Positions 24,141 through 35,580 of a DNA stretch of 64,000 nucleotides are shown in pieces (the stretch's first letter is position 1; each line of letters starts with the position of its first letter). The translations under genes and the position numbers were made by a program. Origin of the DNA: Epiperipatus broadwayi (Eukaryota; Onychophora; Udeonychophora; Euonychophora; Peripatidae); NCBI GenBank assembly GCA_028023455.1, contig JAQFVV010000056.1:436001-500000 (forward strand), read 5' to 3'. A model generated the notes under the pieces. It saw nothing but the letters and a program-made list of their open reading frames with translations. It ran no database searches and was not told where the DNA came from.

Positions 24141-25593
24141 TAGAACTAAAAGTTGTTTGCTAATAATTACAAGATTGAAGGGTTAATCTTTATAAAATAT
24201 ACCTTTGAGCAATATGTGTTATAAAAATCTTGCAATTTTCACACAGACAGGCAAAATTGACATCCTTAATGTTGAAAAACTAAATTATCTTAATAATTCA
24301 CACAATATTTAAAAATTTAATTAATATATAATGAAAAATAAAAAATTGAATTTTTTATTTTCCAAAAAATATTTGCTTTAAAAAATGTATCACATAAAAA
24401 AAAAAGTGTATTACAAACGGCCATTCGATCTTCCTTCACTTAGTTAATCAAATTTATAAGTTAAAATATAAAATATCTTAACCTACTTACTAATGGGTTT
24501 TTATTGAATATTTGTTACTTTATATCATTTATTCTTCTTCATAAAATAAAAGCAGGATTTCCTCCTACAATATAATATAGTAAAATATATATTAACTTTT
24601 TTTAGCTTTTTAAAATGATTGATTTCAATAACTTAAAAAGAAAAAAACTTTGTTATACTAAATATTTACCAAAGAAAAAAAAATAACTGTTTTTTTTTCA
24701 CTCTATCCAAGCATGAAAAACTTTTTGTTATTATTAATATTTTATTTTTAAAATATATATATATATGTAGGTGTGTTTATAAAAAAATCAATGAAGTATT
24801 TTGTTTAAATTAAAATACTTTATAAAGTAATTAACATTGATAAAATAAATTACAAATCATAATATGTACAAAACGAACGGGCTATTAATCGCAGCTATTG
24901 ACAAATGAATATAGCAATTCCAATTTTAAAAAAAAAGATAAAAAGACAAGACAAAACAAAAACCCAATACTATGCTAGAGATGAATTTTGCAATGATTTG
25001 TACAAATCAATTTATGAAACATAAATATGTCCATATTTCACAATATGCTAGTCCATTGTTCTATTTATTTGATATTTTGTAATTCAGTCTTTTAACTTTT
25101 ACACTAAACTTTTATTTCTGAAAAATTTCATCATCTTGTATAATTGTAATAATCTATTACTGTATATTATTATATTCTTAATCATATCTTCACAATAAAA
25201 ACATTCAACATTACATTTATTTACAGTGCCTTTGATATAATATTTATAGTATAATCAAAATGGGTTTTTTTTCCTATGAAAACCATGCTTAAATTTATTG
25301 TAATATATATATATATATTTACAAAGTCATCATTCATTCATTTCACATGCCAATCTAATGAAAATATAATTTTATAATAATACACACTATAATATCACAT
25401 CCAAAAGTGAAAAGACATATAGAATAGCTTTACAATTTTGCCATTGCATTTTTGGACTTTTATGGAGCAATTTTATATGATATTTTATTATTTGCCTTTC
25501 ACTTCCATATAATCAATTAAATAAAATAATAGCTCAATATATATTCAATTTAGTTCTAATGGTTATATCACTGCATAAAATACCTCATTTTTT
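24141..25593. other. A+T-rich DNA, nothing recognised
   Basis: Homopolymer-rich, with AT-dinucleotide runs near 24755 and 25305. No coding or repeat structure that I can support. Confidence 0.4.
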
Positions 25594-25847
25594 GTGATAA
25601 TATGTTGGACTATTTCTATCATCTTTCAGTAAATGTTGAATATATAAGTGTGAGTTTGACTCATATGCTAATACTGTCACTGGTTGGGCCTGCAACACCT
25701 GAAGAAGGGTGAAGAATAATACTATTCAAAATGTTGTCATTTGTGTATTATCATTATACTAACAAGAAAATTGATATAAAGTTTAATTTTTTTTTATACA
25801 TTCAACATTTATTGATAGATGATGGAAATAATCCAACATATTATCAC
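25594..25847. repeat. 254 bp palindromic element with degenerate hammerhead core
   Basis: The left end GTGATAATATGTTGGACTAT is the complement of the right end ATAATCCAACATATTATCAC except for one or two positions. The inverted arms run ~48 bp each (25594-25641 and 25800-25847). Its GGACTATTTCTATCATCT block resembles the arms at 34186-34222 and 52877-52913. The centre carries CTGAAGA (25699), a GAATA/TATTC hairpin, CAAAATGTTGTC (25727-25738). That is what a hammerhead end CGAAACGTTGTC would become after two CpG transitions. Confidence 0.6.
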
Positions 25848-26131
25848 ATTTAATATACCATCACCACACACCTTCAGACAGATCTCATTTTTTAATTTAA
25901 ATGCAGTAGCAGCACCTTGGACTCTTTGTTGTCATATCTCAAAATCTAAGCCTTTCTTTCAAATTAAAAAGCTAACAAGATAAGTTGAAAACCATCTAGG
26001 CTAAAAGTTTTAAAAAAATTTCTTTACTCACTGTCAGACAAAAGATTTCCATGATAAGACATAAATGTTAAAATCAAAATTATAAATTCAACAGAATTAA
26101 GTTTTTTTAAAAAAAAAAACATTAATTAAGA

Positions 26132-26230
26132 CAGTGGTCTTCAACCTTTTCACACCTGCAGACCAGCAAAAATAAAGATAAGATTTTGTGGACTGGCAGA
26201 AGTTTACAGATAAATTTTCTTAAAGATGTA
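26132..26230 (+). repeat. hAT-type MITE end
   Basis: CAGTGGTCTTCAACCTTTTC followed by CACCTGCAGACCAGC closely resembles the terminal repeat and subterminal sequence of a widespread hAT-derived non-autonomous family. No matching right terminus (complement of CAGTGGTC) was found nearby, so this is a truncated copy. Confidence 0.5.
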
Positions 26231-26499
26231 ACCTGCTTATGGTGTTGTTTACCTTCACATGCTGAACACTCTTTCTTGACTTATGCAGTCATACTGCTAC
26301 AAAAAACAGTACAATAACAATCATTCTCATTAATGTGCGTGCATTTCTGCATTTATTATTTCATTGTTAAAACATGCAAGAATAAAGTGTTATTCACCTG
26401 AATGTTGGGAAATATCACAGCTAGTGTAATTACATGACAATGATTATGATAAATGTAATATCTGTATTTAATGTTAAATATACAAGATGAAGAGATGGA

Positions 26500-27350
26500 G
26501 TTATATATATATGTAAAGGTTGTCTTTTGATAGTAGTAAGGGCAAAATAGAAATCACGTAATTAAAATCACAGTACAGCCAAACAAAAAGTTGCCGTATT
26601 TTAAATCTAAAAAAATAAAACGAAACATGTAAAAGTCTGAAGATTTGATGTTATTGTAATTTTTTTGTGCTGGTGTACTGAAAGGATCAAAAAATGTAAT
26701 TAGTATGAAAAGTTTTTTTAAAAAATGGCAAAATAGTCATCGTGTAATTGAAATAAAGAGAAAAAAAATTGCCATATAGTTGCCGTCTTTCAAAAAAAAA
26801 GATAATGAAAGTTGAAAAAGTCAAAAGTTTTGAGCTTATTTTATTTATTTATTTTTTTTTTTGGGGGGGGGGGGTGGAGTGGATTGAGAAATACTTTGTC
26901 TTCACTGAGAAAAAGATAAAGACCAAAGTTATTTTTTGTTTGTTTTTATTTTTAAAAAAAGGTAACAGAAACTGTTTTTAAAAATAAAAGTTTTAGCATT
27001 TTAGCGGTATACAAATAAAGCCAAAAAAAATATCGTCTTATATGCCCAAAAAAAAGTGGGCGTATTTTTACATAAAAAAAACGAAACTTGAAAAAGTCAA
27101 ACGTTTTGATCTTATTTTAATTTGGGGATTGGGGGGCGGGGAGATTGAGAAATTCTTTGTAAAAGTTAGAGACAGAAATTTTTGGGTTGTTTTTCTTTTT
27201 AAAAAAGGTGATAAAAATTGATTTCAAAAATAAAAGTTAAAACCAAACAAAAAAAATCACCATATAGCCAAAAAAAAAACACTAAAAATGAAATATTAAA
27301 AGAAGGAAGAAAAAATTTAAGAGATCAAAAAAAGTCACATTACATTGCTT
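26500..27350 (+). repeat. Imperfect tandem repeats with homopolymer tracts
   Basis: A block of the form GAAAGTTGAAAAAGTCAAAAG ... TTGAGCTTATTTTATTT ... AAAATAAAAGTT occurs at about 26800-26990 and 27085-27240, with a more diverged version at ~26620. It includes a T10G12 junction (26852-26873) and a G-rich tract at 27124-27140. A 70-codon open frame over it has no recognisable product. Confidence 0.5.
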
Positions 27351-27998
27351 GATAGCTATTGTCTGGAGAATGTAGATTGTGTCATTTTGCTCTGTGACAA
27401 GAGTTCTCTGATGCTATCTTCAAAAGGCTACTATCTATTACCAGATCCCTATATGTAATGAAAACATTCAGATTCAGTGAGCATCATTGTCTATTGGTCC
27501 ATTCTTTGCATTGGTTTAAAGTGAAGAATGCTCAATCAATCTGATCTAGATAAGATGGGATCTGGACTACTTCATATTTTAAAGGCAAGGTAAAATATGA
27601 CTATAATTTACAGGGATATTTTTAAAATGCCACTAGAGTAAAAAAGTGAAAAAAAAAACAAACAACATTATTATTTTTTTAGCAGTTTTGTTTTTTTATA
27701 TTTAAGTGCATTATCTAATTTCATATACTATTGGCATTTACATCTCTCAGTTTTTATTTTCAACTATAGCTATTAGATGAGAATTTATTTATTTATTTTT
27801 TTGATTAGTAAAAAAAAAAATTATTAAAATATTATTTTTCAAATGCATTAAACATCACCTTTAATCTTAAATCAGTTTTAGTTATAATCATGGCATTATT
27901 GAAGTATTATTTTTTAAAAAATCATATAATAAACCAAACATGGAAATTTAGTTTGTTTAGACATTTATAAAAAGTTTAAGGACTAGAATTGATAGAAA
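27351..27998. other. A+T-rich DNA, nothing recognised
   Basis: No supported feature on either strand. Confidence 0.4.
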
Positions 27999-28075
27999 CG
28001 AGCTGCAATACATGAACTTTGTGCCCAGAATATGCTACTCTACCAATGTGCCAAACCACATAATCTCTATCAGTT
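27999..28075 (-). repeat. tRNA-like SINE head
   Basis: Minus strand reads TTTGGCACATTGGTAGAGTA, a good A-box, followed ~30 bases later by AAGTTCATGTATTGCAGC in the B-box position, which is degenerate. Similar in type to 7905-7966. Confidence 0.4.
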
Positions 28076-30430
28076 AAGAATGAAGTAAAAAAATCATGCA
28101 TCCCTGATATACTATTTTTTAATATTTTCAAATTTAAATTGAATACATCCAAGCTTTCCTTGATATAAAAAATTTACAATCAGTGCACTTTCATTCACAA
28201 TTTAAAATATAATGATGCCCAATAATCATTTAATGCATTTTAATGATGCAAAGACTTAATAAAAATGCTATAATAGACTTGATTGAGAGATTGGAAAGCA
28301 GTAACACAATATTCATCATATTACCAAGTTAACATACTAACTGTGGGACAGAAAACTTAACATATATAAGTACCTTTAAAAATAAGAAATAATGAACGTA
28401 TTTTTTTTTTTACATTTACTATTTTAAATGTCAGGTTTCTTCTATTTAAAAAAAAGAAAAAGACAACTTTCATAACAAATCAAACTTTAAAAAAACCTAA
28501 GTTATTGTAAAAAAACAGAAAAAAGAAATCCAAATAATTTTAAAAATTTACACTGTTGATTTAAAAAAAAAAAACCTCCATAATTAATGATATTTATATT
28601 TCAACTAAAAATAGTTGCAAAAATTTTACTTACTTTCAATTCTTTTCAATCACTAAATATTTCATAAATAAAATTCAGTTTAATAATAAATGAGGCGATT
28701 TTAATAATAGAGCAGAAGCATTTTCTGACATACCACAACACATTAACTAATAATCGGTTATTATCATAAAATAAACAATAATAAAAAAGAAACCTTTAAC
28801 TGCCAGAAATTAGCAATTGTAAATTGATATCTTAAATAATAAAAGTTTATAAAACACGTTCTCCTTACAAAATACATTAAATGAGTTTATAAATTTATTA
28901 ATTTAGAAATAAAATTTCAAATAATTTAGCTGGGTAAATGTAATTCTCATTAACTTGAATTATAAATAACTATTTTCAAAAATTCAAATATATATATATT
29001 GAGTATAAAAAATGTAATATATAATCTACATGTGAGTAATCTGTGTATATATATATGTTTTCATATAAAAAGTAAATAGAAGTATAACTTCAAATTTGAG
29101 GCCAGAAAGCCAAATTTCTGAGGTTTATATCAAACAATAATATTAGAAATGAATTATGGACTTTTAGTAATTTAAGATAAGAGGCTAACACTCTATATTT
29201 GTGTAATTTACAACAACCAACAATATTATTAAGAGCTATGATTGAAGATTTTGTAGAATTAATTACACTGTAGAGAATTTTAAATATAATATAATAATTC
29301 AAGCTTAATTGACATTTAAAATATTTATAAAATATTCTCTTGCTTCATTTTTCTGCATTGTTTAAATTAATTGTCATATAAAAACTAATATTTAATTACT
29401 TCCATATGCATATATATATATAATGTGATGCCATTTCATTATTATATGCTTTAATCAAATTGATGCTTTCAATCAACTGCAAAACCGTTTCTCAATGCTA
29501 TAAATATACAAAAAATATATAAACACAAAAATTATAATACTACAACATGTAAATTGTCTATATTTTTAATGTATATTACATCAATTATATTTATAAACCT
29601 ATTATATTTATTAAATTTAAATGTGTTTTTCATGCCAATATTTTCATTTATATTAGTTTATAATTATTAAATATCTAATACTGCAATTTAAATTGCATAG
29701 TTCTAAATTTAACTCATTTTTGAAACCTCATATTATTTGCAACTTTAAATATATTTATTTTCCATATTTTGTTAAGAAACACAATTAACACTAAAAATTT
29801 CCATTCATATCATCTAAATTATAACAATATAATATATATAAATAAATGTCTTTAGACTAATAAAAATTGGAAAATGTGTTAAATATATAAAGGACAAATA
29901 TTTTTGATGATGAAAATAATATATATGACCTTTAAAATTACTGAAATTTTGAATTAAACAATTTAAATTGGGTTTTTAGACAAAATTTTAAAATAATATA
30001 AAAATGAAAACATTAGAATTAAAAAAGACATTTGAATTTTAAAAAAATATTTTTTATATGTAATTGATGCATTTATATTAAAAATATAGACAATTTACAT
30101 TGTATAAATATAATATTATTTAATTGTATTGTACTTATATATAATTTTGTGTAGTACTTATAGTTTAGAGACACATTGAAGCTGTCAGATTGATTAAAGA
30201 ATATAATTAAAAAATTGCATATTAAATATATATGAAATGTTTAAATATTATTCTTTATATTATATAAATCAACACTATGCATAATTGAATAAACATATAC
30301 AAAATAACTCATATAAAGTAACATTGGTCTAAAAGCATTGGAAAACAACAACTTATTCAGCAAGTATTTGAATTTTCAGTATGAAAGTTAATAAACTATA
30401 GTTATCTAAAGTTGAGCTAATAAACTGTAA
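28076..30430. other. A+T-rich DNA, nothing recognised
   Basis: Long A+T-rich stretch. A 70-codon minus-strand open frame at 29090-29302 has no family I recognise and no splice signals; it is probably chance or a decayed repeat. Confidence 0.4.
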
Positions 30431-30906
30431 AATTTTTGTAAGTACTATTAGAATATACTCCTGGTGCATCGGTTCAAGGTTTTGGGCATTGTAAGTCCCT
30501 CTCTACCCATCTAGTGTATCAATTATATAGATATTTTCTCCAATCCTTTTCTGTATCCTATAGGGTCCTTCATAGAAACTGAAATAACATGGGGGAGTAG
30601 TATGTAATTGCCAACCTAAAATTGACTTGGCTCCTATGGCCTTTGTAAATTACATTTTTCATTCATTTTGGCTAAATTTATTCTAGCCCTTTCTATATCA
30701 TGATTGTGGTTTATTTTCTCTTGGATGATAGGTAAAGGGGTTTTTAATTAGAATAGGCTATTCACATCTGTAATGTAACCTTATGGGTGAGAAAATGGTG
30801 GACTAATTACGAGTCATATTGATATATTGAATCACTTGCTTCAATTGATTTACCCACCATCAATGATTTCCTTCTGGATACACTGTAAATGATCTACCAA
30901 TCTCTC

Positions 30907-31122
30907 TCACGACTCTTTAACAAGGGTTAGATTAAGGGTAGTCAGTATTTGTTTGATGTTTTGAATATTGAGCCAATCGTTCCATTTAGCAATTACAAAT
31001 GATGTGACATAATCCATTAGAATGATCTCAGGTTTTCCCACCATCACTTTAATTATATTCTTAGTGTTAGCCTGCTGTGCAAGGTTAGCAGAGACATACT
31101 TATACAATATATTGTAGGTCAT
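30907..31122 (-). pseudogene. Integrase fragment of the Ty3/gypsy relic
   Basis: A 71-codon open piece containing GKPEIILMDYVTSFVIAKWN, the decayed form of the integrase core block around the second catalytic Asp (typically xPxxILTDxGxxFxxxxxxx). The following residues (LNIQNIKQILTT) occupy the place of the 'LGI...TTxYHP' block. The third catalytic residue (Glu) region is lost. Confidence 0.6.
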
Positions 31123-31654
31123 TAAAATAAATTTGTATCAATGGTATAATGTTAAGGGTCTGTAATAACCCATTGCCAAATTAAATTTGGTTTATCAAAT
31201 AAGTTTGATTGAAATTTTCTGGCATATGACTGTTTTGCAAATTTTTTTTTTTAGATTTTGCCAGATTGTAAGTTAGTATGAACTTGTGTATCCTAGACTA
31301 GTAGAACAGCCAGCACATTGCATGTTTTATATTTTTAGGACTGAAGTATCCATATAGACAATGAAAGTAATAGGTTAGTTTTCATTTTAAACAAGTGAGC
31401 ATGGCAATCAATGATTTATCATCACTTTCACTGACTTTGAAGAATAATAGATCATTTGCTAGTTTATATTGCAAGAACCTGTAAACAGTGAAATGGGTGC
31501 TCTCTTTCAGGTCAATAATGAATTTTAGTTTACAATGCTATGATGAAAGACTGTTCAAATTTTTAAATTCCTCCTCTATAGAATCAACAACTATAAGGGA
31601 AATGGCACTGACAGATAAATTTTCCCAAATCACATTATTGGTTCTCCAATTTCC

Positions 31655-31950
31655 TACTTAATATGTCCGTGACTACATTGTCTTTGCTTGGACAGTACTT
31701 AATGGTATAACTGAATTGTTGTAAATATGAACCCCATCACACTAAATATTTGTTACTCAAGTCACCACAACCTGAGATCCCAAAAGTTTCCTTTTTGGTA
31801 GTGGTGTAATGTAATTCTACTCCTCTTAATTGTCTATTGAGGAAGTATAGGGCTTGCAGGTTTTTGTTCACTACTCATTTAAAACAAACTACCCATAGCC
31901 CATAGCCACTGCTATCCATCTAGACAAAGAATGGTTTCCTAAAATCTGGG
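31655..31950 (-). pseudogene. RNase H fragment of the Ty3/gypsy relic
   Basis: With one to two stops read through, the minus strand gives KPFFV then MDSSGYGLWVVCF, YFLNRQLRGVELHYTTTKKE and finally YCPSKDNVVTDIL. These match, in order, the 'TDAS..G.G.VL.Q', 'YxSRxLxxxExxYxxxExE' and 'GxxNxxADxLSR' blocks of Ty3/gypsy RNase H. The order and spacing are convincing although the frame is broken. Confidence 0.7.
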
Positions 31951-32212
31951 TAACTGAAGGTAACATTCTTAAAAAGTTTTATTTAAAAAGATCAAATTCA
32001 TCTGTGTGTGTTAGAAACATTTCTATCCGACTTCCTTTTTTAATAACTGAGATAATTAAACTGAATTCAATGCAAAAATTTTATAAAAGTGAAGGACCTA
32101 TTATTCATATTTTCTCAATAGGGGACTTGTTTACTTGTTAAACAATTATTTGCTGTTCTCTGATAAATTGCTTCACCTTGCCTTGTTTTATCTCCATCAT
32201 AATTAGAAGTAG

Positions 32213-32398
32213 CTACTGAGTACTGATAGTCTTCTCTTTTACCTCTGGTGAATTATCAAAAGTGTTTTCAATCACTTCAAGGGTGCCTAGAACATTGGAA
32301 AATCCTTCCATAGTATGCCTATCAGCTGCTATTATCATTTGCTCAATGTGGTAGGATAGGTTGTGGCAAATGATTCTCATTATCTGTGCTTTGGACAA
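32213..32398 (-). pseudogene. Possible gag/pol-junction fragment
   Basis: A 61-codon frame (MSKAQIMRIICHNLSYHIEQ onward) lying between the coiled-coil piece and the RNase H piece of the relic. I cannot assign a domain. Its position suggests the gag or protease region of the same element. Confidence 0.3.
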
Positions 32399-32981
32399 GG
32401 AAAAGGCAATAATATTTTGAGCCTAGCAACTTGCTGGTGAAAAAACAGTAGCTACCTTTGTGTATATTTTTTCTTGTGACAATGGATGGCAAATACAATT
32501 CTGTCTGTCTTCATTCCAGTCATTGGCTAAAATCACATACTTACAATCATCATACATTTAAGGTTTCACAAATAATGACCACCCATCTTTGGTGGAAGTA
32601 TATAGGTGGTTACTAGCAATGGGTAACTTTTCTAGTTCATCCAAAATGATTATGGCAAATAATTCTTCCAAGGTTCTAAGATGTTCTACCAGATTTTCAT
32701 TGTACCCCCTCTTAAAAACTTTGATAATAATGAAGTGAAAAGTATTTGAATTTGACAGTTACCATTCCCATAAAATGTATTACCTAACTCTTTCTGATCT
32801 GTGAATGAGAGAATCATTGCTGGATATTTCCTTTGCTTATGTGGTGGTGGTAGGGGGCTCCATGAGGGCTAAAGTTGATCTCAGCATGATTTCTATTCAT
32901 CTATATATGCCTCTATTTAGATGTTGTTGATCCTCCTATTCAATGTGCTAATCTATCTATCTTTGTCATTTATGGCCAACC

Positions 32982-33314
32982 TTAAACATCAAACTGTTCA
33001 TGTATGACCTTGATGTTCTCATTAACTTCCTTACATTTTCCCAAAATGGTACCTTCTTCCAAATCAATACCTAATATTCTCTTTTTGGTGCCTAGTTCTA
33101 TGGGTTTCAATAATACTTCTCTACATTTGCTTCTGCAGAAAATTTGTTTCAACCTATCTTCTAATGCTTTATCCTGATTGGCCTCGTCCACTTTTGAGTT
33201 AATTTCTTCCAACTGAGCATCAATTTCATGGAGATGACTGGACATTGTAGTGCACATGTTCTGAAACTGCTCCTGGACTTCTAATAAATTTAAACCTTTC
33301 ATTTCTTTAAGCAT
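32982..33314 (-). pseudogene. Gag-like coiled-coil fragment
   Basis: 110 codons with heptad-like leucines and many charged residues (LHEIDAQLEEINSKVDEANQ). The highly charged, helical character and the upstream position fit the N-terminal part of gag in the Ty3/gypsy relic. No zinc knuckle is visible. It could also be a stray open frame. Confidence 0.35.
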
Positions 33315-34001
33315 AAATTGGCAGCATTCTTGTTTTGCCTTGACAATGTCTTTCTTATTGCTATTTAAATATCAAAATAAATAAAAAAGTGAGAAAATTA
33401 TTTTAATGTGGAGCTGAGATTTATAGCATTTTTCATTACTTCATTATAATTAAGTAAACCAGCTTCTTTTTATAATTGATTTCTTGCAGTATATAAATTG
33501 TATTAAATAATATCAACATTCTAATTGCTTAGTATATTCTTCAAAGAACTAAATAGAAAAATTACTTATTGTGTTACAAACCAATTCTATTATATTTAGT
33601 TATCCACATAAACATTATATCTTTTGAAGAGGAGTGTGTTATTAACTGAAAGGACATCTTTGATTTTTCTTTGAAGCTTTAATGAAACCAAGCAAGGTAA
33701 ATTTCTATTGTCCACTCCACATGTTCTTGTAATTGCCAACATGATGAGTTCATGTATTTTTATCTTTGAATTTAAGATCAAGAAATACCATTATATTTCT
33801 TTTCAGTTGTCTGATAGTTCTTAACTGAAATATCAGTTGTTGTTTTTTTATTGCATTATTTAAGTCAAGAAGTCCACTAATTTTGAAATATCATTAACAG
33901 GATTAAAAATGTAAAAAATATAAAACTGCTAATAAATAAGAGATAATTTTTTTATATATATTAAATGCTTTTATGGACTACGCATTAATAAAAAATAAAG
34001 T

Positions 34002-34088
34002 AATTGTTTCTTCAATCACAGTTTCTGAACTACTTGCTTTTATTTCAAGTTAAATCTAAAAATTCTAATTGTAGTTGAAGAAACAATT
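34002..34088. repeat. Short inverted-repeat element
   Basis: AATTGTTTCTTCAA (34002-34015) and its exact complement TTGAAGAAACAATT (34075-34088) bracket 59 bp. Likely a small foldback element. Confidence 0.5.
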
Positions 34089-34147
34089 AATTTATTTCTT
34101 TTTAGAGGACAATCAACAAAAGAATTTAATATAAAAACATTTTTTGT

Positions 34148-34263
34148 TTTTCTGAAGGTTTGTGATGATGGTGTTCTAGCTGTATTTTTATATTGGACTA
34201 TTTCCATCATCTAATTCAACACACATATTAGATGATGGAAATAGTCCAATATAAAAATACAGC
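34148..34263. mobile_element. 116 bp foldback retro-insert with 15 bp target duplication
   Basis: A 38 bp unpaired 5' segment (TTTTCTGAAGGTTTGTGATG...) is followed by a near-perfect hairpin. The 37 bp arms at 34186-34222 and 34227-34263 are separated by only a few bases. The insert is flanked by AAAAACATTTTTTGT at 34133-34147 and 34264-34278. The 5' segment and arms match the outer parts of the larger 52842-53608 element, so this is the same family with the interior missing. A long, variable target duplication argues for target-primed insertion rather than a cut-and-paste MITE. Confidence 0.8.
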
Positions 34264-34300
34264 AAAAACATTTTTTGTCTATTATTTTTTAAGTTTGGTA

Positions 34301-34530
34301 ACATATGTAATAGACCTGCTACATCTTTTCACATCTGTATCAGTCTGCCAATAACTTTCTAGCCTTGTGATGTCATCAAATAATGTGTACACTGGAACTT
34401 CTGTCAACTTAAATGATAAATTTGTCAAAATGAACCCTGTGTACACATTACTTCATGATATTTTCACAAGATTTTAAAAGTTATCAACAGACTGATATGT
34501 ATGTGAAAAGGCATATCAGTTCTAATATGT
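34301..34530. repeat. Imperfect palindrome ~230 bp
   Basis: CTTTTCACATCTGTATCAGT (34325-34344) and following bases have their inverse at 34437-34515, with TAATGTGTACAC (34381-34392) matching GTGTACACATTA (34439-34450) near the centre. The arms are ~75% alike. Probably an older foldback element next to the 34148-34263 insert. Confidence 0.6.
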
Positions 34531-35186
34531 AACACTAATCGCACCACCCTAAACCTGAAAAAGTACATTTTTAACAATATGAAAAATCTAAATTTGAATA
34601 CAAAAATAATAAAAACACATCACAATACTAAATAAAAACAGGTAGTTTTGGGTTTTTAAAATGGCACTTTGCACCATCAAAGCCATCCCCCCACTCTGTG
34701 CAAGGTACAGCATTCTGCCATTGCAAACATGACCAGAAATTTCCAAATTATACTTAAAATTAAAAAAAATACTACATATATTCACTCTTCCATAAAATTA
34801 CAAAATGGAAAGTAAAGCAAAATTACCAAAAAATAATACTATATAAGCAAAATAAATTAAAATAAATATTATATCTATTCAATAACTTAAATAATCATAT
34901 TAACTTCAAAAATAATAGATGCACTAACTACAAAATGGACAGTAAATCAAATAAAAAAAGTAAAAAAAATAGTATGTCTATTAACTATAGCAGAAAAGTA
35001 AAAACATGAACAAATAAAAAAAAAACAGCTATATCTAACTCAGATTTTTAAAAAAACTGGAGAGTTAAAGCACATGTTTAAGCAATATAATGACTGCACG
35101 GAATCTTAATCGAGAAATGTCTAACTACATTTATTTTGTTAAAAAAAAATAGTAAACTTTTATCAAAATGTAAAAAAAAAAAAGTT

Positions 35187-35580
35187 ATTAAACTTTTATC
35201 AAAATACAATCAATGAGGTGGTGATCAGAAAGCAAATGAGTGTGCCATCTTCTTTATGCAGCCAGCAGATTATAGTTCTTCAGTTTTGTGTGCTTTACAG
35301 GAAAAAAAAAATAGCAAACTTGTATTATAACAGAATCAATGAGGTGGACTTATTTTTTTGATATCATCAAATGCAAATGAAAGTATCATTTTCTTAATGC
35401 TATTGGCAGACCATAGTTTCTCAGTTTTGGAAAAAAATAGTAAATTTTTATTAAAATGTAATCAATGTAGTCAACAGATTTTTTTAATATTGTCCAGAAA
35501 GCAAATGAAATCATCATTTTCTTTGTGCAGTCTCTGCTGAAAGGTCATAATTCCTAAGTTTTATATGTTTTCCAGCAATT
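35187..35580 (+). repeat. Three tandem ~125 bp units
   Basis: Units starting with an AAACTTTTATCAAAATACAA-like sequence at 35187, 35313 and 35438. Each holds an AATCAATGAGGTGG-like motif, a CAGAAAGCAAATGA-like motif and a CATAGTTCTCAGTTTT-like motif. They are diverged and non-coding. Confidence 0.6.

Larger units (their letters stand above)
30440..33360 (-). mobile_element. Decayed Ty3/gypsy retrotransposon
   Basis: Translated fragments on the minus strand appear in the order gag-like (33314-32213), RNase H (31950-31655), integrase (31122-30907). All are broken by stops and frameshifts. Only a scrap (about 32200-32050) could correspond to the start of reverse transcriptase, and the RT catalytic core seems deleted. 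No long terminal repeats were found on either side. It is a relic with no coding potential. The base composition is less A+T-rich than its surroundings. Confidence 0.7.

Noticed and set aside
30440-33360. Long terminal repeats flanking the Ty3/gypsy relic
   Set aside because: I looked for matching direct repeats on both sides and found none that I could support.
34301-34530. Palindrome as another retro-insert with a target duplication
   Set aside because: The arms pair imperfectly and no flanking direct repeat longer than a few bases could be found.
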